From: RCIO01 sp964629765
GTDB taxonomy: Bacteria; Pseudomonadota; Alphaproteobacteria; Rhizobiales; Rhizobiaceae
Assembly: GCA_964629765.1 (NCBI GenBank)
Contig: CAZVTK010000007.1
Location: 1 to 64,000, forward strand
Direction of reading: 5' to 3'
DNA length: 64,000 nt
The position numbers were made by a program, and so were the translations under genes. Within the stretch, counting starts at the first letter, position 1, and each line of letters begins with the position of its first letter. Below the pieces are notes generated by a model. It saw nothing but the letters and a program-made list of their open reading frames with translations. It was not told the DNA's origin and searched no databases. Shown here piece by piece: positions 32,198-41,325 of this stretch.

Positions 32198-32823
32198 ACC
32201 GGCCACCCCTGTTCTATGTCGATCGCGTCGAGTGCTGCGCCGTCCTCGGCCGCCTCAATCGCATCCTTGAGCGCCCAACTGTTGCCCATGCAGGCCGCGC
32301 CCCATGCCGCCATGGCGAGCAGGACGGACAGGCCCTCATTGAACGACACGGTGAATGTGTCGTTGTCGGCTGTGCGGAATGTCGCGCCTTCGACAGCGCC
32401 CATGCCGCCCGCGACGGCCGCCGAATAGCTCGCCTGGCTGACCAGCCAGTTGGTGCGGTCTTCGAGGTTGCGCGTCTGCAGCACCTTGCCGGACATCGTG
32501 CCGCTCTCGACAGTATAGCCGCCCGTGAGGGCGGCATTGAGCCGGGCGTTGACGGCATCGATCCTGGCGGCCTTCATGTCTTCGAGCGGCAGGGCTTCAA
32601 ACACCGCGACCGGCACACCATCGTCATCCGCAAACTCGCCCGTCCAGCGCTGGCCGGATGGTGCTTCGGTATCGACGCGATAGACGCCGATTGCGGCGAG
32701 TTCGTTATCCTCGGCCACGTCGAAAAACTGCGGCTGATATTCGACATCGTCGATGACGATCTTCTGCGGGTGGAAGAGTTCGTAGGTTTCCGGTGCGGTG
32801 CGCCGGGATAAAATGGTTGCCAT
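32194..32823 (-). CDS. Tail-fibre-region protein (DUF4376-like, tentative)
   Basis: 209 aa. The C-terminal half (ARLNAALTGGYTVESGTMSG, then FRTADNDTFTVSFNEGLSVL) resembles DUF4376-type domains of tail fibre assembly proteins. Located next to the fibre gene. Confidence 0.5.
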   Translation of the reverse strand: MATILSRRTAPETYELFHPQKIVIDDVEYQPQFFDVAEDNELAAIGVYRVDTEAPSGQRWTGEFADDDGVPVAVFEALPLEDMKAARIDAVNARLNAALTGGYTVESGTMSGKVLQTRNLEDRTNWLVSQASYSAAVAGGMGAVEGATFRTADNDTFTVSFNEGLSVLLAMAAWGAACMGNSWALKDAIEAAEDGAALDAIDIEQGWPV

Positions 32824-32824
32824 G

Positions 32825-33244
32825 TTATGCCCTCACCAACTGCACGGTGTAGCTGCCGGTGCCGGGGCTGGATGGGCATTCAAATTCAATTTTCGTGGTG
32901 CCGTTCTCGGTGGCGGGAGCGGAGGTGCGGGCGTACTCAATGCCATTGATCTTTATCCCTGTTATACCGCTGACCATACTCACGACGCTCCCAGAGAAAG
33001 CGACTACCGAGTAGTCATCCTCCGATTCCATCAATACATCAGTCGTCGTCAGACCCGGATATAGGGTCGCGGACAGGCTGCCACCTGAGAGGCCATCGAA
33101 ACCGTGCAGCCAGCCCCCCGAAGCAGCATACCCATACCAGTCGAGGGGATGGATTTTGGCTGCTGTCAGGGTAACGACAGGGAAGCCACCCCCCGCCAGC
33201 AACAGCGGTATCGGTCCAAGAAGTCCATGCATTACGATGTCCAC
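32825..33244 (-). CDS. Hypothetical protein of the fibre region
   Basis: 139 aa. Gly-rich hydrophobic start (GLLGPIPLLLAGGGFPVV), then a beta-rich body with TSAPATENGTTKIEFECP. Possibly a minor fibre or collar component. Overlaps the fibre gene by 13 nt. Confidence 0.55.
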   Translation of the reverse strand: MDIVMHGLLGPIPLLLAGGGFPVVTLTAAKIHPLDWYGYAASGGWLHGFDGLSGGSLSATLYPGLTTTDVLMESEDDYSVVAFSGSVVSMVSGITGIKINGIEYARTSAPATENGTTKIEFECPSSPGTGSYTVQLVRA

Positions 33245-34473
33245 CCGTCGCCGGCAGCAGTAATAAACGTCTTCGTCGCAGTGCCGCTCGAAGCAGCGAG
33301 CACCATGCCGACAAGCAGCGTCTTCTGGTTGTTGCCTGTCTTGATCGTGATGCCGCCAGACGGCGTCACATAGCTGCCATGATAAGACAGCGTCCGCGTC
33401 GAACTGGACCCCGGCTGGCTCACCTCGATTGCGAATGTCTGTCCGACCACAGCATTGGTGATCTGGCCGAGCGTGCGATTGCCGCCAAGCGTCACCTTGC
33501 GGTTGACACCGTCCGCCATGTCAAACGCGATGGTGCCGCCGTCCGTCAGGTTGACGAAGTCCAGCGAAGCATTCGCCGCCGTCGTCGTCAGCAGCTTACT
33601 GGCCGTGCCGGATCGCACCTCCGACTGCGAGGCAATTGCCGCGGCCACGATATCGGAGAACGCCACGCTCTCCAGCTTGTTAGCCAGCGCGTTCGTCACC
33701 GTGGTCGCGAAATTCGCGTCGTCGCCAAGCGCCGCGGCAAGCTCATTCAGTGTGTCGAGCGCTCCCGGCGCGCTGTCAAGCACGACGCTGATCGCATCAC
33801 CGATCTCTGAATCAACCTCGCCTTTTGTGTAATAACTCGACGGATCGAACAACGCTGCTGCTTCGGCGCTAGCCGCCGCAGCCAAAGCAGAAGCCAGCGC
33901 TTCAGCGGCCTTCGTCGTTGCAGTTGCGGCCGCAGGTACGGCAAGGTCTTTGGCCGCAATCGCAGCCGCCGCCAACTCAATGATAGCTGGCGCCAAACCC
34001 GCCGACGCCGCAATCACCCAATCGTCGTGCGCGCCAGCAATGTCGCTGATCGTCTGCACGTCGACCACAAGACCGCCCGTCTCCGGGTCGTATGACGTCA
34101 GGCGCGCAACGGCGTACTCGCTCTCCGCGCCCTCCGCCTCACGCGTTATCGTCAGGACCGGCGTAGGCGTGAACAACTCGCGCTGCGCTTCATCAATCTC
34201 GAACACGGCTTCGCCCGTGGCCAAGGTCAGCGAGGTCGCCGAACTTGCCACGAGGAACCCAAGCTCAGACGCCAGTTGCAACCGCTCGATTGCGGGAGCG
34301 AGACTTTCGTCGACCCTCTGCAGCCCGAACTCAATCAGGGCGCGCGTAGCCGCCTGGATAAGCGCCTCCTGGTTCTCCGCGCGAACGAGCCGGCGAGCGA
34401 TGTCGCTAAAGTAGCGCTGTATCTCGTCGACGTCGGCGAAGTCAGGATTCAGCTTATAATCAGCAAGGCTCAT
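33232..34473 (-). CDS. Tail fibre protein
   Basis: 413 aa. An N-terminal baseplate-contact domain, an Ala-rich helical shaft (AAKDLAVPAAATATTKAAEA), then FDPSSYYTKGEVDSEIGDAI and LDTLNELAAALGDDANFATT, which are standard fibre repeat signatures. The C-terminal beta domain probably contacts the host. Confidence 0.8.
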   Translation of the reverse strand: MSLADYKLNPDFADVDEIQRYFSDIARRLVRAENQEALIQAATRALIEFGLQRVDESLAPAIERLQLASELGFLVASSATSLTLATGEAVFEIDEAQRELFTPTPVLTITREAEGAESEYAVARLTSYDPETGGLVVDVQTISDIAGAHDDWVIAASAGLAPAIIELAAAAIAAKDLAVPAAATATTKAAEALASALAAAASAEAAALFDPSSYYTKGEVDSEIGDAISVVLDSAPGALDTLNELAAALGDDANFATTVTNALANKLESVAFSDIVAAAIASQSEVRSGTASKLLTTTAANASLDFVNLTDGGTIAFDMADGVNRKVTLGGNRTLGQITNAVVGQTFAIEVSQPGSSSTRTLSYHGSYVTPSGGITIKTGNNQKTLLVGMVLAASSGTATKTFITAAGDGWTS

Positions 34474-34651
34474 ACGAGGCGACCTTGTCCAGCAGCTTGA
34501 GGACGACGGCGCCGCGAAGTTCGTACATCTTGCCGCGCTTCAGGTCGCCCGATTTGCGCACTTCCGTCTCAGCCATCTTGACCTTGTAGAAAGCGTCGGC
34601 GTCGATGCCGGCGGCGCTTTCCATCGGTGCAGTTTTCGGTTTACGGGCCAT
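34460..34651 (-). CDS. Small hypothetical protein
   Basis: 63 aa, basic. DADAFYKVKMAETEVRKSGD, then MYELRGAVVLKLLDKVAS. Small proteins of this shape sit beside fibre genes in related phages. Overlaps the fibre start by 14 nt. Confidence 0.55.
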   Translation of the reverse strand: MARKPKTAPMESAAGIDADAFYKVKMAETEVRKSGDLKRGKMYELRGAVVLKLLDKVASYEPC

Positions 34652-34665
34652 TGCCGATTGCCTCC

Positions 34666-36930
34666 TTAGTAGGTCCAATACGCGCGACTGCGGACCACTG
34701 GCTGGATCTTGCGATCATCAGTCGTGACCACAATCTTTGGCGCGAAAGACGGTATCGCCAGTGCCGGAGTGAAGGTTGCGATCTTGCGAACACCGCCGTC
34801 TGCGAGGGCGATGGTCTCCACTGAATCCGCCGCCACCGGCGTGCCGCCGTCGTCGAACACCGATATCGTCGCGGTGTGGTGAGCGTCGTCCCAGAAATCG
34901 AAGTCGTAAGCGACCTTGAACTCGTCGGACGACGTGCCGAGCACCTGCTGTTCGGCGACGTGCGTAAAGCCCATCGCAGAGCGAGTCACGTCGACAACCG
35001 ACCCGGTGAGCCGGACCATCGGCATGATGTCGTGTGTGCCCACCATGACGGCACGCAGCTGCGCCGTCGTCGGCAGAGACGTAAACACCTCGTTGCCGCC
35101 ATCGTTGGCGATCTTCAGCCACGGGCCGGACGCGGCCGGCTGGACCTCCCACCACAACTCGGTGCCGTCTGGCAGCACCTTGTCGTAATTCAGCGAGAGG
35201 TTCTGGATGCCGCCGCTGAGATCCAGCGGAGTCATCAGCACCTGCAGGTAGGTCCGCTCGAAGCGAGCGAAATTCACCTTGAACATCAGGTCTTTCAGCA
35301 AGTCGCCCTGGAACCAGGCGTTGTCCGTGCTGTAGAAGAACGTCCCGCCGGCGTAGGTGCCCTTGTCGGACATGGCCAGGCGGTGATCGCCGGCCGTGAC
35401 GACGACGATGCCGTAGCGCTTGCCCGCTTCCACATGGATCGGGTTGAACGCGAATTTCGTGGCGGCGCGATTGGCCTTGAGATTGGCGTGCGTAACCGTG
35501 GCCTCGCCGATCGTCTTGTCCTTATCCGGCGAGCCCGCAGTGGTCTCCGTCAAGAACACCGTAACGTCGCCGGCAGCGCCGAGCGTAGTGAAATACAGGT
35601 TGATCGACGTCAGCACCTGTGACTGCGCGTTGAGGAACGTCTGCGAGACGATCGCCCCGGTCTTGGTCGTGTCGGTGGTGATATACTCCCACCTGGTGTC
35701 CTCGACCGTATCCCACCAATAGTAGCGATTGCGAACGAACCAGCGAGACACGGGATGCGCGTCACGGACAACGCCCGTGGGCAGAAGCCATGTGTCGCCG
35801 TCGCGGTGGAACACCTTGGACGCCCAGCCGAAAATCGTGGACGACCACCAGCGGGTCGGCCAGCCGCGGCACCAGCGGTAGCCGACGCGAAGGCGGTGGC
35901 GGGTCGTGGTCTTCTTGACCCATGTCTGCTCCTGCACCGCGTACTGCGATATGGCGACCTCACCCGAGTAGTTTGTCACGCTGACGCGGGCTTCCTCGGT
36001 GTACTTCGGCCACATATTGCCGCTGGACACCGTCACGGTAGAGTCGAGCGCGTTGAACAAGGCAAGCGAGCCGGTAGCCGATGCGACCGCCGGGCTACGG
36101 ACACCTTCTTCGACATCGGCGTCATAGTCGCCGTGGTCGGTGTCGGATTCGCTGTCGTCGTTAAAGGTGTCTGCCGCGTAATCGACCGCTACCTCGTCGA
36201 GGTCCAGCTTGTCGTTGATGACGGCCAGGTTGTAGAGCGCCGCGTCCATCTGGATAGCGGACGGCTTGCTCTTCATCGCCTCGCCGAGCGCCGCGAGATC
36301 CGAACGCAGGGTCGAGATCGCCGGCTCGGCGATAGCGCGCCATGCCTCGATCTGCACCAGACGGGCCTCGACCTCTGAAAGAGGCTTCAGGCGCGAGCTC
36401 TCGACCATCTCGATCTCTTCGATGCCGGTCGTGTTCAGCGTCACGGTCGCAAAGTGCAATTGACCGGCGTCGATCGTCGGAAGCTGCGGGTCGGACGACG
36501 CCGATCCCTCGACCACGCCGACCTGCGCCGAACGGCGGAGCATCATGGCCACGTCATCGGGTTCGGTCGTGCGCTGCACCGGATCGACGCGGAACTTGCG
36601 CTGCTGGACGTCCGTCTCTTCGGTGATGCCCCAGGCGACGATGGCAACCTTCTTCTTGGTCGCGACCGGCAGTTTCGACAGGAGGTCGATCGTCTGCGCG
36701 GTTTCCTTGATGAAACGCTTGCCGCCTTCGTAGTAGCGGCCGGAGGCCACGTTGATTTCCGTGACGCTGGCCAGGGTGACGACGAAGCCGCTGCGGTACT
36801 GCGCACTGTCGGTGCCGGTCAGGGCGTCAACCACGATATGATCGGCGGACTCCTCCGCGTAGACCTGCTGTGCGGTGACGTCCGCCGCCAGATATTGCTG
36901 GCGGGCGCGCGCAATGATGCGTTTTTCCAC
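34666..36930 (-). CDS. Large tail/baseplate protein (DUF4815-like)
   Basis: 754 aa. The N-terminal ~320 residues (YYEGGKRFIKETAQTIDLL, VLRRS-type MMLRRSAQVG) fit the DUF4815 family of phage tail proteins. A Trp-rich middle (WVKKTTTRHRLRVGYRW) is followed by beta domains. Likely a baseplate-to-fibre adaptor. Located between tail protein I and the fibre. Confidence 0.7.
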   Translation of the reverse strand: MEKRIIARARQQYLAADVTAQQVYAEESADHIVVDALTGTDSAQYRSGFVVTLASVTEINVASGRYYEGGKRFIKETAQTIDLLSKLPVATKKKVAIVAWGITEETDVQQRKFRVDPVQRTTEPDDVAMMLRRSAQVGVVEGSASSDPQLPTIDAGQLHFATVTLNTTGIEEIEMVESSRLKPLSEVEARLVQIEAWRAIAEPAISTLRSDLAALGEAMKSKPSAIQMDAALYNLAVINDKLDLDEVAVDYAADTFNDDSESDTDHGDYDADVEEGVRSPAVASATGSLALFNALDSTVTVSSGNMWPKYTEEARVSVTNYSGEVAISQYAVQEQTWVKKTTTRHRLRVGYRWCRGWPTRWWSSTIFGWASKVFHRDGDTWLLPTGVVRDAHPVSRWFVRNRYYWWDTVEDTRWEYITTDTTKTGAIVSQTFLNAQSQVLTSINLYFTTLGAAGDVTVFLTETTAGSPDKDKTIGEATVTHANLKANRAATKFAFNPIHVEAGKRYGIVVVTAGDHRLAMSDKGTYAGGTFFYSTDNAWFQGDLLKDLMFKVNFARFERTYLQVLMTPLDLSGGIQNLSLNYDKVLPDGTELWWEVQPAASGPWLKIANDGGNEVFTSLPTTAQLRAVMVGTHDIMPMVRLTGSVVDVTRSAMGFTHVAEQQVLGTSSDEFKVAYDFDFWDDAHHTATISVFDDGGTPVAADSVETIALADGGVRKIATFTPALAIPSFAPKIVVTTDDRKIQPVVRSRAYWTY

Positions 36931-36933
36931 GGA

Positions 36934-38217
36934 TTACTCCTGTGTGAGTTGGTCCCACCGGAAGCCCCAATCGAGGCGATCCGACCACCGCAGCGGGCGG
37001 TAACGGGCAGTTGAAATCAGATACTTGTCGCGCAGCGCCTTGGCCGAGACCGCGGCCTCGAAAACACGTTGGCGAAGTTCGTAGGTCGGCTCGTCGAGCC
37101 AGGCGTCGTCGAGCACCATGTCGCCGAGGAAGCCCGCATCGACACCGTAATTGTCGAGCGTCTTGGCATCGATAAGCGCATGGTACGGCTCGAGCCCGAA
37201 CAGGTCTGGGTCGTCCAGGAAGCAGCCCTCGACCACTTCTATCGGCCCGCTGCGCGCCTCGTCGTATATGTGCCAGCGGTTGAACATCGCCAGGTGCGCG
37301 CTGTTCTTCGCGAAGTGGTTATCGTCGAGGCACGCCTCATCGAGGAAAAACTCTTCCTCGACTGTGATTTCGCGCACCGCTTCTGGCTCGACGTAGACGA
37401 GGCTGAAGCCGCCCCGGCCATCGATACCGACCAATGTGAACACCGGAAATCTTGTGTCCGCGCTGACGCGATGGTTGAAATGAATCACCGGCGACGGCAC
37501 GTCCAGGAAGGTCTCTTCCTCGCCCGCGTCGTCGAAACACATCTCATCGAGGAAGGCGTCGCCGTCCTCCGATTCCATGTAATAGCTCTCGATGACCGCA
37601 GTCGACGAGCCCGTGGTTTGCACCACTACACGTTTCGTCAGTGCGGTCTCAACGCCGTCGTCCCAGAGCACAGCCTCGTAAGCCGGCTCGGGCTCGTAGA
37701 GCGCCAGGTATGTTCCCTCGTCGTCATCGCCGCCAAGGAAGCAACCGACGTCACCCTCGCCGCCGATAAAATTTTCTTCCGGCTCCTCGAACTGGTCAGC
37801 CGTCCGGCGGATGCGAATCTGGGCGAAGCGCGACAGCCATTCGGCGCGCTGCTCCGCAGTCGGACCTTCGTCCAGGTAGATGCCTTCCGGCGGCACGCGC
37901 GCCCGAACAAGTTCGCCGCCGGCAAGGTCGATGTATTGCCGAAGCCCTTCTTCGGTGCCCTTCAGGCGGTGCATCTCGATCGCGCGGGCGATGACGAACC
38001 GCTTGTCGGTCTCGGACATGCCGTCGTGCCAGATGTCGACCGAGAAATCATAGGCCAGGAACGGCAACAGATGCGCCGGGCAGCGCCACGGATCGCGTGA
38101 CCGACGAATGATGTCGACATCAACACCTAACCAGCGCTCACCGGACGTCTGTTCTACCGCCAACTCCGCCGGCAGCGAACTCTGCGCCGGCAGGAGCGGG
38201 TGGAACTCAGCCGTCAT
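36934..38217 (-). CDS. Tail protein I (P2 gpI-like), extended
   Basis: 427 aa; P2 gpI is 176 aa. The gpI core is at 30-130 (RDPWRCPAHLLPFLAYDFSV, then RAIEMHRLKGTEEGLRQYI). The ~290-residue extension is very acidic (YMESEDGDAFLDEMCFDDAG) with repeated FLDE/FLDD motifs, and may bind metal or the fibre. Overlaps gene J by 11 nt. Confidence 0.8.
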   Translation of the reverse strand: MTAEFHPLLPAQSSLPAELAVEQTSGERWLGVDVDIIRRSRDPWRCPAHLLPFLAYDFSVDIWHDGMSETDKRFVIARAIEMHRLKGTEEGLRQYIDLAGGELVRARVPPEGIYLDEGPTAEQRAEWLSRFAQIRIRRTADQFEEPEENFIGGEGDVGCFLGGDDDEGTYLALYEPEPAYEAVLWDDGVETALTKRVVVQTTGSSTAVIESYYMESEDGDAFLDEMCFDDAGEEETFLDVPSPVIHFNHRVSADTRFPVFTLVGIDGRGGFSLVYVEPEAVREITVEEEFFLDEACLDDNHFAKNSAHLAMFNRWHIYDEARSGPIEVVEGCFLDDPDLFGLEPYHALIDAKTLDNYGVDAGFLGDMVLDDAWLDEPTYELRQRVFEAAVSAKALRDKYLISTARYRPLRWSDRLDWGFRWDQLTQE

Positions 38218-39079
38218 AAGTGACCACCGTCAGATCGATGCCTGTGCAGACACCGACCTCGCCATTGCCGCGGGCGATGTCCTGCGCCGGCGAGTTGAGA
38301 ATTACCTTGTCGACCGGGCCAATGTGCGCCGCGGCGTAAAGAGCGGAGCGCGGCACGTCGCGCGAGGGCGTGCGCCGCAAGAGGGTGGCCGCCTGCAAAG
38401 AGGCCAGAACCTCGGTCCTGACCATGACAGGGTCGGGGCCTGGCATGATGTATATGTCCGCCTTGACGGCGTAGGGCACGTTCACGACAGAGCGCACCGC
38501 AACCATGTCGGTCAGGCTCTTGATGTCCGAGCGATGGATGTGGTCGCTCACTACCGAAACGAGTTCATTCGACGCGCGGCCGTCACCTTCGGACGACTGC
38601 ACAGCGATGATGACTTCGCCGGGTCGAGGCGACCAGACATCCACGTTCTTGACGCGCGGGTCGGCGCTCAACGCATGGAACACGTACGCACCGTGCGCGC
38701 CTGCGCAGCCGAACGCCTCGGGAGCCAGCAGCACGCGACGCCGGAACGCAGCGTCCGTTTCGCCGGCGAAGCGCTCCACGCCATAGAACGCAGCCAGGTG
38801 GTCGAGGTCCGAGCCAGTGGCGAAAGCCACCATAACGGCGCGCACCGCGTCGTTGACGCGGGCGAGCGTCAGTAGTTCGCGGTAGGTATCGGCCTCCTCA
38901 AGGATGATGGCCGGGTCAAATTCCAGGTTGTCGACATCGTATTCGATGCCGGCGGCGTCGTAGAGTTCGAGCAGCCGCGCCTTGCGCTCGGCAAGAATCT
39001 CGTCTTCGTCGATGCCTTGAATGGCGACCGGCGCCGCGAAGCGCGACAGGTCCAGTCCGGCGGCTGAAAAGCGGGTCAA
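38207..39079 (-). CDS. Baseplate protein J
   Basis: 290 aa. LTLARVNDAVRAVMVAFATG, then DHLAAFYGVERF and FRRRVLLAPEAFGCAGAHGA are hallmark gpJ blocks. Forms the outer baseplate wedge with W and I. Confidence 0.9.
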   Translation of the reverse strand: MTRFSAAGLDLSRFAAPVAIQGIDEDEILAERKARLLELYDAAGIEYDVDNLEFDPAIILEEADTYRELLTLARVNDAVRAVMVAFATGSDLDHLAAFYGVERFAGETDAAFRRRVLLAPEAFGCAGAHGAYVFHALSADPRVKNVDVWSPRPGEVIIAVQSSEGDGRASNELVSVVSDHIHRSDIKSLTDMVAVRSVVNVPYAVKADIYIMPGPDPVMVRTEVLASLQAATLLRRTPSRDVPRSALYAAAHIGPVDKVILNSPAQDIARGNGEVGVCTGIDLTVVTYDG

Positions 39080-39459
39080 TTTGCGCGCTCCAACCGGACG
39101 TTGCCCTTGTCGTCAACAGCCACATATGCGGCCGCCTGCACCCAATCGAGGTGCCCGTATGGCCGATACTCGCCGACCATCGTGAAGTCGGTGTAACCGA
39201 GGCGGTCGATACTGTTCACCTCGAACCGGCGGATGCGGAAGCGCGGCTCGAAAAGCTCGATCAGCATCCAAAGGATATTGAACCAGAGCAGGATCGTCCG
39301 CGGCGTAGCATTCTCGCCGAGCAGTCTCAGGCCGGGGTTGCCGACCCACTCCCGCATCACGCGCACGCCTTGTGGTGTGGCGAATATCTTTTCAATGCTT
39401 TGCAGGACGTGATCGAACCCATCCAGAGGCTGCATCGTGCTGGCATCGAGCCCGGCCAT
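39076..39459 (-). CDS. Baseplate protein W (gp25-like)
   Basis: 127 aa. HVLQSIEKIFATPQGVRVMR, then EWVGNPGLRLLGENATP and EPRFRIRRFEVN fit the GPW/gp25 family. ATGA overlap with J. Confidence 0.9.
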   Translation of the reverse strand: MAGLDASTMQPLDGFDHVLQSIEKIFATPQGVRVMREWVGNPGLRLLGENATPRTILLWFNILWMLIELFEPRFRIRRFEVNSIDRLGYTDFTMVGEYRPYGHLDWVQAAAYVAVDDKGNVRLERAN

Positions 39460-39471
39460 TTGCGTACCTTC

Positions 39472-40014
39472 TCAGCCTTGCGGCGGGCCGGAAAGCGCGC
39501 CACCGGGTTCCACGCCGGTATGCTTGTGGTGCTCGTCAATTTCGACGCCATTGTGCGTCACATGCGGGCCTTCAAGCGCGATCCCGTCCGCCGAAACAAC
39601 GAGGCTCGAACCTCCGACGTCGACACGAAGCGCGTCGGGCGTGATAGTCACCGTCACCGACCCGAAGGTCATCTTGTGCGTGCTGCCGTCATCGGACGGA
39701 GATGGGTTGTCGTCGTTCCACCGAAACGGCTCGGCCATGCCTTGGTCGATGTCTCCGGTCTCCGACCGGATCACCATAGGCTGCCCCACCGACGGCGGGT
39801 TGTGAAACTTCATCGCGCCGGCGGTCTGCTTGTAGGTAGCCCACGGCGATAGGACAGGTTTCCCGTCCTCGTCTTTGCCGATTTCGATCCGACATATCTG
39901 CTTGGCAGGATCGACGTGCGTGACCTTGCCTTTCAATTCGGAGCCGCCGATACGACGATCGTGCTCTTGCAGCCGCTCCATGACGGCGAGGAGCGCCCGT
40001 TGTGTCATGTTCAT
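39472..40014 (-). CDS. Baseplate spike protein V
   Basis: 180 aa. The OB-type start (GKVTHVDPAKQICRIEIGKD) and a C-terminal beta-helix ending GVEIDEHHKHTGVEPGG, a His-rich metal-binding tip, identify gpV. ATG at 40014 in MNMTQRALL. Confidence 0.9.
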   Translation of the reverse strand: MNMTQRALLAVMERLQEHDRRIGGSELKGKVTHVDPAKQICRIEIGKDEDGKPVLSPWATYKQTAGAMKFHNPPSVGQPMVIRSETGDIDQGMAEPFRWNDDNPSPSDDGSTHKMTFGSVTVTITPDALRVDVGGSSLVVSADGIALEGPHVTHNGVEIDEHHKHTGVEPGGALSGPPQG

Positions 40015-40811
40015 GACGGTGGCAGCCCCGGTGCGACGATGTCGATTTCGTCCGGCTGCGCGTCGACCTCTTCGAGCGGGGGCAGCGCATCGGTCTCTTC
40101 GTCGACCACAAACTCGCCATCGATCATGACTGGCGAACTTCCGGTTGCCATGAAAGCCGCGTCGGTGAGGTTCCGCGCCATCTGGTACTGCTGCCAGGGC
40201 TGCAGGCCCGCCGGGCTCTCGATGAGCGACTTCAACATGTCCGCAACCGCAGTCTCGCCTTCGGCGCGCAGCGCCGTGTCGAGTTGCAGCCATTGGCCGA
40301 ACAGCGGGACTCCGATCTCCGGCTCTTGCACCGTCCGCTTGAAACAATAGCTGATCTCGATGGCCGGGATGCGAATCCCATCTTCGATTTCGATCAACAG
40401 GTAGCGCGTCTTGCGCGCATCGATATGCTTGGCGAAGCCGCGAAACAACTTCACCCACGACTCGTTGCCGTAGTGCAACGCCCGGTCTATCTGCCGGCCG
40501 AGGATGTTAAGGCCGAGGGCGGTGCCTTCGTTCTCGAACACGACGCCGTCGTCGCCCACCCGCCAGCTAGGCGGTGTGTAGGCGATGACCTTCAGGATGG
40601 TCTCAACCTGGCCGGACTGTGTTTCCAGGCCGACGGGCGAACTCTCGCTCGACTCCACATAAACCGCGATGACCGGCTGGCCGGAGCCGCCGGAGCGCTT
40701 CATCACCTCGACGATCGGCTCGACCGGCTGCTCGACTACAGCGGCTGCCGCCGTCTGGCCGCTCAGCGTCCGCGCCACGATCATCAGTAGCGCTTGGCCG
40801 ACCATGCTCAT
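40011..40811 (-). CDS. Hypothetical head-tail / tail completion region protein
   Basis: 266 aa, start MSMVGQALLMI at 40811. Mixed alpha/beta with ETQSGQVETILKVIAYTPPS. No family recognised. Conserved location between gene 40808-41215 and V suggests a tail-completion role. Confidence 0.6.
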   Translation of the reverse strand: MSMVGQALLMIVARTLSGQTAAAAVVEQPVEPIVEVMKRSGGSGQPVIAVYVESSESSPVGLETQSGQVETILKVIAYTPPSWRVGDDGVVFENEGTALGLNILGRQIDRALHYGNESWVKLFRGFAKHIDARKTRYLLIEIEDGIRIPAIEISYCFKRTVQEPEIGVPLFGQWLQLDTALRAEGETAVADMLKSLIESPAGLQPWQQYQMARNLTDAAFMATGSSPVMIDGEFVVDEETDALPPLEEVDAQPDEIDIVAPGLPPS

Positions 40812-41215
40812 GGCGTCGTTGCCTCTGGCCCGCGCTGGCACACGCAGACCACCCGGCCTAGGCCATCGGGGTCGGCGCGCGATATCAGCAGCGGTTCGTC
40901 TTCCCTGTCGATCAAGACAATGACGTCGCCTGTTTTCGGAACCCATTGCAGGGCGCCGAGGTCGTAGGAGACGTGTATCTTCTCGCCGGCGATAGCCGGA
41001 CGGGCGCCGTCGTACTTGCCGACGTCCTGCGAAATGAGTGTGACCGGGTCGAAGTCGACGATCCCGGTCACAGTTTGACTGTCGCGCGTGTTGTCGGCGG
41101 AGCCGGCGAGATACTTGCTCGTCTTGGCCTTCGGGTCGATGCGCGTCGGCTCGCCGTACAGCGCATCGATTTCCTCAGAGACGAGACTCTCCAGCCCCGC
41201 AAACACACTGGCCAT
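40808..41215 (-). CDS. Hypothetical connector-region protein
   Basis: 135 aa. Lys/Asp-rich N-terminal half and a beta-rich end (VIVLIDREDEPLLISRADPD) resembling head-tail joining small proteins. Overlaps the next gene. Confidence 0.6.
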   Translation of the reverse strand: MASVFAGLESLVSEEIDALYGEPTRIDPKAKTSKYLAGSADNTRDSQTVTGIVDFDPVTLISQDVGKYDGARPAIAGEKIHVSYDLGALQWVPKTGDVIVLIDREDEPLLISRADPDGLGRVVCVCQRGPEATTP

Positions 41216-41221
41216 CGGGGG

Positions 41222-41314
41222 CTATTCCGCGTCCTTACCGCCGAACATGCCCTTGATCTGCGGCCAGAAGTACCAGGCCGCCGACGCAACGGCGAAGACT
41301 ACAAGCCACTCCAT
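41222..41314 (-). CDS. 30-aa membrane peptide
   Basis: MEWLVVFAVASAAWYFWPQI..., one TM segment then a charged tail ending KDAE. Fills the gap between the major capsid gene and the connector genes. Translation is not proven. Confidence 0.4.
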   Translation of the reverse strand: MEWLVVFAVASAAWYFWPQIKGMFGGKDAE

Positions 41315-41325
41315 GTCGAATCTCC

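Noticed and set aside
32194..34473. Diversity-generating retroelement around the fibre genes
   Set aside because: No reverse transcriptase ORF and no template/variable repeat pair seen.
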